A DNA stretch of 64,000 nucleotides from Neoceratodus forsteri (GCA_016271365.2 CM057456.1:1397635001-1397699000); one strand, 5' to 3'; positions 33,300 to 45,505 are shown, counted from the stretch's first letter. The notes: generated by a model not told the origin, from the sequence alone. Program-made: numbers and translations.

Positions 33300-36200
33300 C
33301 TAAAGTCAGTGCAGCTCCTAGCATTGTATAATGTACTGTAGACTCCTGATTTATTTATTTGCAAGTACATTGGAATTACAACTTTTTAAGTCATAGACTC
33401 GTTTCCTAAGGCTCCACGTCATGATACAAAGAGAAAATTGCAGACCGTAATGAAAATGAAAGAAACAGGTAATACATACGATGGAGAACATCGAATACAA
33501 TTAGCAGAGTGGTAGTGTCATCCGGCAGATGAACTTCAGTCCCGTACAGATAGTCGCTAGGCAGTTGTTAACATGTCCATTAGCAGAATGAGCCACAGTC
33601 CTATACAGTCAGTAGCGAGGCAGTTGCTAACGTACAAGCACAGTAACTTCTTATGAGGTACAAAGTGTGCTGTCTCAGGAGAGAGACATTGTCAAGGCTG
33701 GCTAGGCTCTGGCCCCTGAAGAGAGGCACCTAGAGGCCTAGGGTGGTTTTTGAAGAGGACACTCACAGTTGCAGGTGTCAGAATGTGACTTTGAGTGCGA
33801 CCTGAAAGGCCCTATTTTGGTGAGAGAGGTGATGACGGGGAGAGAGCATTGTACCAGGAAGGTGCTCTGAAGGGGAAGGATCTTTGTGCTAGTGCAGTCC
33901 TGACCCTAGGGATCTGCAGTATAGTCTTGGAGGCACTACGAGTGGCAACAGTAGGGGTGGCAGGAGAAGGGACTTGGAGACCCTGGGGCATACCCAGTTG
34001 TACTTTTGGCAAGGAGGCAGGACTGATATTGATGTCTCTCCTCAAGTGTAAGTACGTTGGATAAGGAATAAAGGGTGCAGGCATGTGTCCATTTATTGGC
34101 TCTGGACAGGAGCCAGCATGCCTTGTTAATGGAAATTTGGATTTTGTTTAGAGCGGTGGCATCGGATACTGCGTATACTGTGAGTCCATATTCCACTAGG
34201 GACAGTACAGAGGAGGTGACTGCCAAGCGGAGGGCTTCGGGTGGCAAGCAGTCCTTATGTCTGTATAACAGGCCAATGCATGCATTGGTGGCTGAGGTGA
34301 GTGTATTGTTGTGAGAGTGAAATGAAAGGGTAGAGTCAAAAGTGATGCCCAGGTATTTGTAGGTGAGGACTTGGTCCAGTGGATGGAGAGAGCTGGAGAG
34401 GATCTGGAGGGGGTGCTTGACTTTGCTTTGGCGTTGGGCGAAGCATGGATTTTTATATATATTCACGATAAGTCAGCGGTCCCGAGAACCAGTTCTCAGT
34501 TTGACTGAAGGAGTGCTGAGGGAGGACTGGATTGCAGTGGGGCCAGAGGGGAAACGAAGAGGACCGAATTGTTCTAGAAGAAGAAGAACCCTGCCTGGAC
34601 AGAAGCTGGGCAGGGTGTTTAGATAAAGATTAAAGAGCAACGGGCCCAGGATGGAGCCCTGGGGACACCAGAGTGCACAGGCTGGGTACTGGAGAGGGTG
34701 GTGTGAATTTCTACACATTGGGACCTTGAGAAAAGGTAGCTAGAGAACCAGGGGAGGGGTCCGTGAGAGAAGCCGAGTTGGTGGAGTGTGTTCAGTAAGA
34801 GGGGGTGTGAGACTGTATCATAGGCTTTGGAGAGGTTGATAAAAATTGCACCAGTGAGGTGGCCCTTGTCTAGGGCAGAGTGGAGGAAGTTAGAGAATGC
34901 CATGAGGGCAGTGATTATGCTATGGGCAGATCAGAAGCCATGCTGCTTCCTGCATAGCAGGCTGTGGGTATCAAGGTACTCTGTGAGTTGATTGGCCAGT
35001 ATTTTTTCGAGAGCGTTGGAGAGTGGAGGGAGGATGGAGATTGGTCAATAATTGTTGGGGGAGGAGCTATCCCCACCTTTCAGTATGGGGGTAATGACTG
35101 CCATTTTCCAGGTGGTTGGGAACTGTCCAGGACACAGAGAGTGGTTGAGTAAGTCTGTGAGCAGGGCAAGAACGGAGTCATGGACCAGTCAAAGGAGTCT
35201 CTTGTCAAGGGGCTAGTGCCACTAAGTGCTTTGGTTAAGTAAGGTTTGGCTTCTTGCGGACTAATGACCCATAAGTGGAATGGTGGGCGGTGGAGATTAG
35301 GTGCCAGAAAGGGTGGAGCTGCATCAAAAAAGTTGCCGGGGAGGACTGCACTGAGATCAGAAAAGGCACTGTTAAGGCAGTCAGTGAGGCTTTTTGGGTC
35401 TGTGGAGGTGGTGCCGTTAATGTCTATTTGGAACGCGGGTGAAGAGCAGGATTTCCCATTAAGTTCTTTTATATTGTCCTAGGACTTGCGGGCGCTCCCC
35501 CAGGAGGCAGCCAGAGAGGATCTGTAGTATTCTGCCTTGGCTTTACATATGGCCCCAGTGCATCTGTTATGTTCTGTATTATAGGCTTGTCTATCTGTCT
35601 GTTTGCCAGAGGCAGCGGCTTTGTGCCAGAGGTTGCCCCTCAGTTGCAGCTGCTGAAGAAACATAAGAGTGACCCAAGACACATTACGCTTCTTGGTATG
35701 GGTTTTGACAAATGGGGCAAATGTATCACAGGCCTTGTTGAGGGAGCTAGTGAAGTAGTTGAGGGCCTCATCTGTGTTCTGGGCCAGTTTTATGGGGACC
35801 AATCCCAGTAGGCTAGGTAGTGTTTGAGCTTACTGAGGCTGCCAGGTCATAGACAGCGACGGAAAGAAAGTTGGGCAGTAGTTTAGGTAGCAGACAGGAC
35901 CAGGTGAAGAGTATTGAGAGTGGTCGCCAGTGAGTTAGGAAGGACCACAGTGTCCATGATTCTGTGGGGGGTAGTTGGTTAGAAGGATGTCCAGCAGGGT
36001 GTGTGAGCTGCTTGAGGGGCTAGATCTAGTGGGCTGTGTTACCAAGTGAGTTAGGTCTAGGGCTGCAAAAGCATCCTGGCATGGGCTGCTGGGCTGGTGA
36101 GCCAGTTTACGCTGAGATTGCCCACCAATATCTGTTCTACTTTGTGGAGATGGCTGGAGAGGTAATTAGAGAGGGATAGGATTGCAGGGCTTGGTTCTGT

Positions 36201-36830
36201 GTGGGGGATATAAGCCACAGTGATACAAGGGGAGCCCTGGCTATGATCAGGAGTGAGTTTTAGGGAGAGGTCTTGTGCCCCATCGTCCAGCATAGGGTCA
36301 GGGAGTGCTTGGCACAGCAAGTAGTTTCTGGATGGTGAAAGTGCAGCCACCACCACACTTTCCCACTCCATCCTCCCTGAAGATGGAGCAGCCGAGAGAG
36401 AGACGGCAGTCAGGGGTCATTTTAGAGAGCCGAGTTTCCACTAATGCCAGTATGTCTGGTTGGTGTTGCACTAGCCAGCACTGGAGGGATGCAGTCTTCT
36501 TCGGGAGGCTGCAGATGTTCATGGAGGCGATTCATAGCCCGGGGTGGGGGTCAGCAGCTGGTTGGCGGTAGCAGGGCCTGGGTTGGGCTGGATGTTACCA
36601 GACAGCAAGAGTAGTAGGGAGATTATCCTGAGGAGAGCTGTGAGGCATTTATTAATTGCTGGATAATGACTGTAGGTGGACTTTATGGGGAGTGAGCAGG
36701 GGATGGGCAGGTAGCGGAGGGCTGGGAAGCTGTGGTAGAGCAAAGAGCAGGGAGGTTGAGGGAGAGCAGCCATGGAGAGGGAGCGGGGGTGCTGAGGGGT
36801 TGTCAGGGTGAGGGAGGTGGATAGAGGGAG
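33300..36830 (-). mobile_element. L2/Rex1-type LINE, nearly full length in ORF2, with 2A-like motif
   Basis: Minus-strand order: a hydrophobic N-terminal leader ending in a 2A-like motif (36,573-36,596), APE endonuclease (36,522-36,057), linker (35,802-35,479), RT (34,903-34,473), C-terminal domain (34,466-33,810), and a 3' untranslated region reaching about 33,300. It is the same clade as the plus-strand copy at 17.6 kb and the tails at 28.5 and 29.5 kb. Multiple frame changes make it inactive. The exact 3' end is uncertain because no terminal microsatellite is obvious. Confidence 0.75.
33810..36773 (-). pseudogene. LINE ORF2: 2A-like leader, endonuclease, reverse transcriptase
   Basis: The leader has LLRIISLLLLLSGNIQPNPG followed by P, a hydrophobic run then NPGP. 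The endonuclease shows DILALVETRLS, then LTPDHSQGSPCI and VAYIPHT blocks. The RT has INLSKAYDTVSHPLLLN and CPQGSILGPLLFNLYLNTLP; the catalytic YADD box is not readable, because the sequence after NTLPSFCPGR is scrambled. The C-terminal part has YLGITFDSTLSFHSH and SSVLSLVEYGLTVYAVSDAT, then RSFPFRAPSWYNALS. The protein would nick target DNA and copy its own RNA. Losing YADD and frame makes it non-functional. Confidence 0.75.
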
Positions 36831-37671
36831 TTCAAGGGTACATCTGACATGCTAAGTGTGGGAGGCATCGGCAGCATATGGGTAGAATAAGAAGTAGTAG
36901 TGTCACAAGCAGGGCAGGACTGGCTATGCATAAAGAGGTGGTCATGGTCGTCAGTGGGCACTGGGGTCACAGCAGGTACAAGGCTGCGGGGGTGCCTACC
37001 AGAAGTGAGGCAGCCACCTGCTGTTTAGAGTTCAGTGTGGTGTCTTCCAAGAGTAGAAAGTGAGTAGACACAAGGACACCTTTAGAGTGGGGAGAAATTA
37101 GGCTGTTTTAGAGTTCAGTGTGGTGTCTTCTAACTTAAAGAGTTAAGATTAACACCAACGAGTGTTAGGCCCTATAACTACATTCTATATCTTTAAGGAG
37201 AGTTGCAATATTAGTGCGAGGGGAGGATGAAGATTGCCTAGGGGTGGTGCTGAGGGTGGGAGGGAGAGTATTTAATAAAGGCTGGGGGTGGGCGAAAAAT
37301 TCAAGCAGGAAGCAGAGAAAGTGAAACAAAATGGGATTATTTGCAGGGCATCGCTTACAACTGTGGTACAAATGAAACCTACTCTACACAGAGAACTGTA
37401 ATACTTTAAAACCTAAAAAACCTGCAATCTAAAGGATCCTGCACTTCAAACAACCCTTGAAGTGCAAAATTGCTGTAAACAGGCTTAGATTCACATTTCA
37501 GTTAGCATTCGCAGGACAGTTTGGAGAAACTTAACCAGTACTAGAATCAGTAAATAAAATTAGCTTAAAGTCCAAAAGGAATAGCAAAGAATTTAAAAAG
37601 TGGAGCAGCCAATCAGCAGGCAGAGCTGTTGGTTCCGGCCAGTCGGCGTGGAGACACTAGAAGTTTCAGCA
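36831..37671. other. No gene seen
   Basis: Sequence upstream of the LINE leader; part may be its 5' untranslated region. It contains two copies of ttagagttcagtgtggtgtctt (37,025 and 37,110), a short local duplication. No protein recognised. Confidence 0.4.
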
Positions 37672-38216
37672 GCGTACCTTCGGTTTGGTGATCGGTGGGC
37701 AGTACAGTGAGGAAGGCAGCCGTCGGACAGAGGGGACCCGTCGGGCTGCTTGCAACAGCAGAGGCACCTGTGTCAAGGGTGAAGCTTCGGTCTGGTTATC
37801 GGCAGGCAGTACAGCGAGGAAGGCAGCCGGTGGACAGAGGTGGCCTGCCAGGCTGCTTGCAGCAGTTGAGGCACCTGTGTCAAGGGTGAAGCTTCGGTCT
37901 GGTGATTGGCAGGCAGTACAGTGAGGAAGGCAGCCAGTGGACAGAGGGAAACCTGCAAGGCTGCTTGCAGCAGCAGAGGCACCCATGTCAAGGGTGACGC
38001 TTCAGTCTGGTTATCGGCGGGCAGTACAGCGAGTAAGGCAGCCGGTGGACAGAGGTGGCTTGCAAGGCTGCTTGCAGCTGTAGAGGCACCTGTGTCAAGG
38101 GTGAAGCTTTGGTCTGGTGATTGGCGGGCAGTACAGCGAAGAAGGCAGCCGACGGACAGAGGGGACCTGTCGGGCTGCTTGCAGCAGCAGAATCACCCGT
38201 GTCAAGGGTGAAGCTC
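37672..38216 (+). repeat. Minisatellite, 107-108-bp unit, about five copies
   Basis: The landmark tgtcaagggtgaagcttcgg-like segment starts at 37,771, 37,878, 37,986, 38,093 and 38,200, giving periods of 107, 108, 107 and 107. Each unit also holds a cagtacag-gaggaaggcagcc block and a ctgcttgcagcagc block. Copies differ at scattered positions. Open frames across the array are a by-product of few stops, not a gene; the period is not a multiple of three. Confidence 0.95.
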
Positions 38217-38398
38217 CTGGAGAATCAAAAATGCCTCTCTAATGAACAAAGGGGTTGTTGCCTGTTTTTATTAGCAGTTTTCAACTTTTTCACTATCACA
38301 CTTGCTACTGATTACTGTAATTACTGTACCGCTGGATTTTGAAGAAACTGGTGTGGTCATTGTTTTAAGAGTGCAGGTACTGGACTTTGTTTTCCCTC

Positions 38399-39660
38399 AT
38401 GAATGTGGCAGGTGCCATTTATAAAATACTGCCTGAAATGTAATTTTGTGGCACAAGTGCGAAAATTCATTTTATCCAAGATTTAACACCTGTCCCATTC
38501 ATGAGGTGGTGTGGAACAAAATAGCTATGTTGCAAATTTTGGGTCAAAATATTGAAAATTATTAAAGTTTTGAGAGAACGCTATAAAATTTCAATGTAAT
38601 GTTATAACTTTGGTGTTTGTTTTTTCCCGATCTGCCTAATCCTCCATTCGGAGGTCAGCCCTGCCCTGCCTGCCATCCCCCCATGCCCAGGTTTGCCCTC
38701 TGGGTGGGCTGTCCCCCAACAGATACTCTAGGCAATCCCTGGCTTACCCCCCGGGTTGGGGCCACAGGAGTGGGACTCTTCCCCCCCCCCCGCTGGATGT
38801 CAGTGGTAGTGGAGATGGCAGAGCAGGGCGTCATGCCTGGGGGTTGGGGCTTTTTTGTTTTATGAATGCGAGATCCCGGGGGTGGGGACATGCAGTGATG
38901 TCCAGTGTCTGCCCTGCCCCCTGCTGTAGTGGCTCTGGCTGCAGCGGTATCCCCAGGGGTCCGTAATGCACTGGGCACTCTTTCCGCCCTCCCCCCTGTA
39001 GAAGGGGAGCAGTCCCCAGAATGCGCGATCATTCTCCCTAGCCGGCCTTCTGATTCCAGAGTCCGTCACCGAACCCAGGATGTCGGCACTGCAAGCGAAC
39101 GCCTTGTAATGACACCAGCGGGCTGGCCTAACTTTTTTTTTTTTTGTTAAGATTTTGATCCCAATTTTTCAACGTAATCCTTTCATGACCACACATCATG
39201 AACCTGGTAGGTGAAAGTTTTCAAATACTGCCCAAAAGGTGATTTCCAGCGCAATTATGAAATCACCCTTTGGGCAGGATTTGAAAAACAGCACCTGTCA
39301 AATTCATGAGGTGGTGTGAAAAATTAGCTATGTTGAAAATTTGGGGTCAGAATTTTGAAAATTACTAAAGTTATGAATGAATTTTGAAAACTTTCAACAT
39401 ACATTCATAACTTTGGTGTTTTTTTTTTAAGATTTTGACCCCAAATTTTCAATAGTCTTTTTATGGCCCCACTTCATAAACCATCCTACCCAAAAGGTGA
39501 TTACACAGAACGACTGCAAAACAACCTTTTGGGCTAGATTTGAAAAATATTGCTTACCTTATTCATGAGAAGGTGTCCAAGAAAGGTCATGTTAAAAGTT
39601 TGATGATAAGAATACTAAAAATGAAAAAGTTATGAGTAGAAGTTCTAAACGCATTGAAAA
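38399..39660 (+). repeat. Array of three related foldback units with a 500-bp GC-rich interruption
   Basis: Units at about 38,399-38,626, 39,130-39,415 and 39,416-39,660 share ttcatgaggtggtgt, agctatgttgaaaattt, ggggtcagaattttgaaaat and ataactttggtgttttt. Within the second unit 39,222-39,246 and 39,259-39,283 form 25-bp arms of a hairpin (about 2 mismatches), with a second shorter pair around 39,368/39,407. Between units one and two lies a GC-rich segment (38,630-39,125) that has no counterpart. The class is unknown; it could be a MITE-derived satellite. Confidence 0.7.
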
Positions 39661-39740
39661 TGCATTGGCCCTTTTCTTCAGTTCCTGGTTGGCATGAAGC
39701 AGAAGGACTTGTAGATTTTCGCACTGGGCTTAATTTAGGT

Positions 39741-40481
39741 CATTAGTTCTCACGCTTTGTGATAGTGAGCCTCCCAAGCTATGAAAAGATTTCGAGCCTC
39801 CTCAAATTTGGAAAATTCTTGGCTCTCCCACAGAAAAAAATAAATCCTACTTTGCACAGTACACAAGGAATAAAGTGAAACTAATAAAGTTAACTGTGTA
39901 TATTCTCTTTTATTCAACTTATTGTCTCATCCCCACCTGGCACCCCAGGTTATACTTGTCGCTCCAATTTTCTGACTCGCCCTTGTTACTCTGTTTCTCT
40001 CTATCTGGAACAATTAACCTAGACACTTCATCTCCTCCTCTTACCCTGCAGTTAGGTAACTTCTTGTACCCTTACCTCAGGTCACACCTGAAAACATGCA
40101 TCGAATCACTGTGCCTTTCCCAGTCACTAATTTACATATAAATACCGTACCTACTATAGAAACAAGCCTTGACTCAGTCTGCCTTTCCAGGTCACTAATT
40201 TGCTTATAAATACGTATTGTAGAAACAAGCCTAGACTCAGCATGCCTCCCCAAGGCATTAATTTACATATAAATACATACCTATAAACAAGCTTCGGCTC
40301 AATGGGGACTTCCTGGTCACACATTTGTGCATAAGTAAAGCATCTCACCTGCACTTATCCCTGTTTAATTTGTTTTATCCTTTCACACAAAACAGCCAAA
40401 ACTTAAAATGTAAAGACTGTACATTCTCAGACTTGACTGCGCCTCCCTTGGGAGGCTGGCCTCGCCATTTGAGAACCACTG
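39741..40481 (+). mobile_element. Non-autonomous hAT-like DNA transposon with perfect 8-bp target duplication
   Basis: The ends are CATTAGTTCTCAC and, in reverse complement, CAGTGGTTCTCAAA, the terminal inverted repeat type of hAT/Charlie elements. The flanks are ATTTAGGT at 39,733-39,740 and ATTTAGGT at 40,482-40,489, the 8-bp duplication expected for hAT. The 741-bp interior has no transposase; it includes about three imperfect copies of a 65-bp unit (40,128-40,330, with acaagcct-gactcag and aatttacatataaatac blocks). It must have been mobilised by a transposase encoded elsewhere. Confidence 0.85.
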
Positions 40482-40617
40482 ATTTAGGTTAATTAGGGAA
40501 TGGGGTGTGGGGTTGTGGTACTGACTGGGGGTCGGGTGAGAGTCGGGGGTCAGGAATGCTGTAAAAGAAAGACATCAGTGGATGATTTTCCACTTTTCGG
40601 GTATAAAAAAGAAAAGA

Positions 40618-40815
40618 CAAAAGGACCAGGTGGGACACTGGGGATTGAGGCACTCGCACTCCAGTGCCAGAAGGGGGGGATGCACATCAAGGGACCAAAA
40701 GTGATACTGGGGACTGGGCCCCCCAGTGTCATGAGGGCAGTGTACATCAAGGGACCAGAAGTGACCCGGAGACTGGGCCCCCCAGTGTCACAAGGGGGGG
40801 TGCACATCGCAGAGA
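40618..40815 (+). repeat. Tandem array of a 64-bp unit, about three copies
   Basis: Units share catcaagggaccaaaagtga, ctgggccccccagtgtca and a G-run; the clearest two start 64 bp apart (40,682 and 40,746). Each contains an actgg...ccagt near-palindrome. Confidence 0.85.
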
Positions 40816-41699
40816 ACCTCTATACTGTAATTGTATCCTGGCTGATTCAGAAAAAGGACTCCATTCAGAACCTCTGATGTGACATCAAATAATGGAATTG
40901 AATAATGGAATTATGACTTTTTTAAATGAATTGCCAGACCAAGAAAAAATTAGCAATCTGATTTGAATATTCCAGGCTGAGTGAGAATGTTTTAGAGTTT
41001 AAAAGGCACTCAGTAATGGTTCCTTCCCTTTGCATAGTTGGGGGCTGTTGCTCGGATCTGATCCTGACATCAGTTGCCAACGGGAGAAGCAAAAGAGCTG
41101 TCTGGGCTGATGGATGAAGCTGCACACTGCGCTTGCACCAACCCCAGACTCCATCACCAAGGTGAGCAGGGTTGAGGGAGAGATGGACACTGTCGTCCAG
41201 GGGCTAGAGTGAAGATTCAGGCCGTGGCACGGACATTTCACTACAGTAGAAGTATTTACAGAGCTTTTTAAATTAAAACCACTTCCATTGTCAGGCTGAT
41301 AATGACACCACTCAGCTACCTGCTGGGTGGTGTCATGCAGAAGGAAGTAGCCAGTCATCCTGTGATAGGAATGGCTCACTCTTTTTAACTATGTAAAGTT
41401 TCCTTCCGGGAAAAAGAGAACAGTGTTGTGATCAGCCTCATTGGTCATTGGTTTGTCATTGTCGAGCCCACTCCAGCCTGAGCTGCATTGGACCCCACAG
41501 TGACACACCTCTGAAACCCGATTACTGTAGCAAGGTGTTTGCTGTGCATGTATACATAAGCAAACATAAAAAGGAATTTTTAACAAGCTTGTTGGAGCCT
41601 GTTATTCCATGTCGTTTGATGCAAATTCTCCCTCACAGACCCTGAGCACAAGGCAAACACGTTTTGGCTGGGTTGGCGATTGGGAACTTTTGTGATTCT
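40816..41699. other. No gene seen
   Basis: Unclassified sequence between the short array and the next LINE; no repeat partner in the window. Confidence 0.4.
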
Positions 41700-43012
41700 G
41701 CATTAAAAATTAAAAGCAATGCCAGAGGTGGCAGAAAGCTCAGCTGGTAGGATATTGAAGGGAAAAGGGATCCAGTATGGTTCACGGATGAAGTAAAGAT
41801 GGCAGGAAGAGCCAAAAGGAGAGCATTCTTATAGTATAAAAGGAGCCAAAGGGGGAAGATAAGGAAAAGTACCTAAAGACAATAAAGGTAGCCAGCAGTA
41901 AGGTAAAGGAAGCAAAGGTGGAGGCGGAACTCTGGCTTGTGGTGGGAGTGAAGCAAGGAGATAAGGCATTCTTCAGGTACATCTGTTAGAAGCATAGTAG
42001 CGTTAAAGGGGCTATAGTGAGGCTGAAAAGAGAGGAACATTGGAGGAAAGGGACATAGGAAAAGCAGAGATACCGAACAGATATTTGTGTTCAGTATTTG
42101 CTTGGGAGAAGGATGAGACACTACTAGAATGTGAAGTATAGAGGGAAGGGGAGCAAGTGCTCAAACAGCATGGGCAAAATAACAGGGACAAGGGTGCTGG
42201 AAAATCTTAAAAGGTTACAATGAGATCATCTATGGGATGCGGCGGCTCACACCTGAGGATACTTAAGGAGGCAGCAAAGGTGATAGCAGGGTCACTTGCA
42301 GACATATTCAACTGCTCGCTGGCCATGGAGGTGGTCTCTAGGGACTGAAGAACAGCGGACTTGGTACCTCTACACAAGAGTGGATGGAAGGATGAACCAG
42401 TGAACTATAGACCTGTCAGCTTGACATCTTTAGTGCAAAAGATTATGCAGTCTATACTAAAGAAAGAACTAGTGGACTTCCTGGAAGAAAATGGGCTACA
42501 GGTCCCCAAACAATGTGGTTCCACAAGGGAAGGTCTTGCCAGATGAATCTGGAAACCTTTTCAACTGGGTGACGGGGCAGCCAATATGGGCAGACAGTCT
42601 ATATACAAGGCCCCTGGGATTCTGCGATTCTGCCATTGTGGAATTGTCTGCAGAATTTGCATCATGCCGCAGAATTCATGTAGTACCACAGAATTCATTG
42701 TTTTTGGTGAACTTTCATTCAAATATACAGTTTTTCCATAGTGCCAGGCTCCCGTACCCATCTTGTTTATCCTGAAGCCCCTTCTGTTTGCTTGGCATGT
42801 GATGTCACCGATGACATCACATCATATTTTAGTGAATGGCAGAACTGCATTCTGCCACAGAAATGAATAAACCATGCCACAGAAATCAGAAAATGCTGCC
42901 GTAGAAGTCTAGGAGCCCTGCTGCAGAAATCAGAAAATGCTGCCACAGAGCACTAGGGGCCCTGTTTATATAGTATACTTGGACTTCAGCAAGGCCTTTG
43001 ACTCAGTCCCCC
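41700..43012 (+). mobile_element. CR1/Rex-Babar LINE fragment interrupted by a hAT-like MITE
   Basis: The pre-RT region (41,740-42,340) is followed by RT blocks: VPLHKSGWKDEPVNYRPVSL at 42,361 and an FLEENGLQVPKQCGS block. The copy is then cut at 42,605 by a 359-bp MITE and resumes at 42,973 with VYLDFSKAFDSVPH codons. Homology fades at about 43,012. Both 5' and 3' ends are missing. The reading register across the excised insert, allowing for the target duplication, is consistent with a single original LINE. Confidence 0.75.
42606..42964 (+). mobile_element. hAT-like MITE inserted in a LINE
   Basis: Terminal inverted repeats are CAAGGCCCCTGGGATTCTG and, in reverse complement of the right end, CAGGGCCCCTAGTGCTCTG. 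Flanks are tctatata (42,598-42,605) and tttatata (42,965-42,972), an 8-bp target duplication with one difference. The right end is itself duplicated: an aaatcagaaaatgctgcc...ctaggagccctg unit occurs twice in the last 85 bp. No transposase is encoded. Confidence 0.8.
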
Positions 43013-45505
43013 ACAGGGAGCTGGCTGGCCTACCATCACAGAAGTAGCATTACCATTTTAGATGGCAAAGCAGTGCTAGTGTTACCGCTGCGATCCCCAT
43101 GACCCAAGTTCCCAAGTGAACTCTGGGTCATCCGAGGGTCGGCCGGGTGGAGGAGAAGGATAAGCATCCAAAGGACCGCTTTTCTCTGGGGAGAGAGGGG
43201 GATCTGGCAGCCAGCAGTACTCTGACCCCTAGCGATAGGAAGGAGTAGGTGCATCTTGGATCAGCATGGGTTCAGGGATGGGTGGAATGGCGGACGTCTG
43301 CAGATCGGGTGCAGGAGTGCACAAGACGTGCTGACATCACTGCATGTGGTCTTTTAGCTTTGTACTATTGAAGGGTGTGGCAGGATGAGAATGTCAACAT
43401 AAAATTTTAAAAAATGTATTCTTTTCACTCTGTCCTATTCTCTTAACTTTTCTGTCTATCCTTAATTTCTTGTCAGGGTGGCCAACCTGACAGTTCTGTT
43501 CTGTCTGTGCTATACCTTTAATCTGTTGTCATTCTAGCCATCAAAACTGCCACATGAAGTTAAAAGCAGATCCCTTTAAAGCCTCCTGCTATGTAAATTC
43601 TGTGAAGATTTTGAATCCCCAAGAACAAGAGTGTTTCCAACACCAGAGCAGATTGCCATATAGCCCATTTTAAAGCGAGTCTCTGCAAGACTGAAGATGA
43701 GCAAGCAGGCTGTTGCAAGGAGAAAGTAAACTCTCCTGCAGCCGCCGCTGTAGATCTCACTCTGCTGCCTGAAAACAAAGAAATTAAATAAAGTTAAAAT
43801 AAGTACTGCAGCATTAGTGCAGACTGTTCCTGTGTATAAAAACATGATTTGGGGTGTTTGACTTGTTATTGTGTTGTTTAAAGCTACCAAGAAGTGAAGT
43901 ACAGTATGGGGGTGAAATAGTGCAATGTTTGCCGACTGCTGAAATGGCAGAGCTGTTGTGGGGGGTAGGGGTGGGGTGGAGAAATGTAAAACATAAAAAT
44001 ATGTTTAAATACAGTTATAGCACAGTAAATTAAGGATAATAATAATACTAGGCTCTTTTTGGAATGTATGCAGAGAATAAAAATGTGTTCAAATGAAGTA
44101 AAGGTATAAGTAGAACAACTAAGCCAAGTAACAAATTTAAGGGATAAATAAACAAGGCTGAATAGTGATAGAGTTACTCTGGCTTCCCAGAATAAATAGA
44201 GGGGTAGCGGCCCCTACTCTGTTTTTATCTGGGAAGATTAGAGTCCTCTATAAACAAGTTTGATTTTCTTGGTTTCTTTGCCTGAAATGGTGGCAGGTAG
44301 CAAGAGATGGCTTCTATAGAGCTGGCAGCCGAGAAAATGGCTGCTAATAGAGAAGTGGTGTGGTGATGTCATTGAAAGGGGAGGGGCTAAAAAGGTCCTT
44401 GATGATGCTTTCACCACCAGTTAAGGTTCCTCTAAGTTAAAATGAGTTCTTATAGAGTATTACTAATATTATTCTGAAAAAAGACATAATAAGCTTTAGA
44501 TTTAGAGAATTTGAAGTCTTATCTTAAGTTCCAGTGTAGAGGAATAAGGTTTTTTGGTATAATTGATAGTCACATGTCAATGATGTCATGATTATTGTAC
44601 TATATTAACCTCCCCACCAGGAAGCTAATTCAGGTGTGCTGGTCAGTTTCTTCTGACCAAGCAAGGGAGAGGGGTATGAGTGCCTAACACCAGAGTGGAG
44701 AAAAATGTTGAATATACAGAGAAGAGCAAGGAGTCTGAGGAAAGACTAGCCTGATTATTTTTTGTTTGTTGTTATTTTGGTGTGAAAGTTTAAACACCCA
44801 TTTCTTTTCTGTAAATATTTTTGAACAGTTAATTTTTTTATCATTTTGGAAAATAAAATGATAAACTACCTCAGCGTTTTTATTCATGATTTAAGGACTG
44901 GTGTCTGTTATTGAACCCACACGCTTACAAAGGTGCATGCTGGCAGTGATATGAATGTGTGCAAGAATGTGGCAGAGCTGGACTCAGTGGGTAGAGGAAT
45001 TTGGATTTTGGAAATGCCTGTCTTGGAAGGATGGAATGAACCCTTAGCCAGAAAAGAAAGAGCTTCCATAAACATGAAAGAAAAGCTGTACATTTCAATG
45101 AATTGAGACCTGCGGTAAAAGCATCCTCCTTAATCTGTTCTGATAGAAAAATCAAATTGTACAAATTAATGGAGATATACATATACTGTATAAGATAACA
45201 TTGTCTGCACTGATCCCTCAGATTAACGTCCAAAAAGAGAATGCAGGGTCAGTTGCTTTGAAGTAGGGTTTATTATTCACAGATGTGATTTGCAAACCTC
45301 TGCAAGTATCTTAATTTACTGAATTAAGGAATTTAATCAGATTTTTTTTTAATTTGGCTACCTAGAATTTGGTGTAGGCTAGTGACTTTTTTTTGACTGG
45401 TAGATAAAGTAGATAAAAGTGGCTACCCCCCCCCCAATGTAGAGCACTGTGATGCTGGATAATAGGTGTCTGCAGCAGCAAACGTGTCCCTCTCCCTAAT
45501 TAAAA
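43013..45505. other. No gene seen
   Basis: Two and a half kilobases, AT-rich after 43,900, without recognisable coding sequence or repeat family. A C-run lies at 45,426-45,435. Confidence 0.4.

Noticed and set aside
37666..38211. Open frames of about 60-106 codons across the minisatellite
   Set aside because: They arise from a tandem array with few stops; the 107-108-bp period is not a multiple of three and there is no start context or homology.
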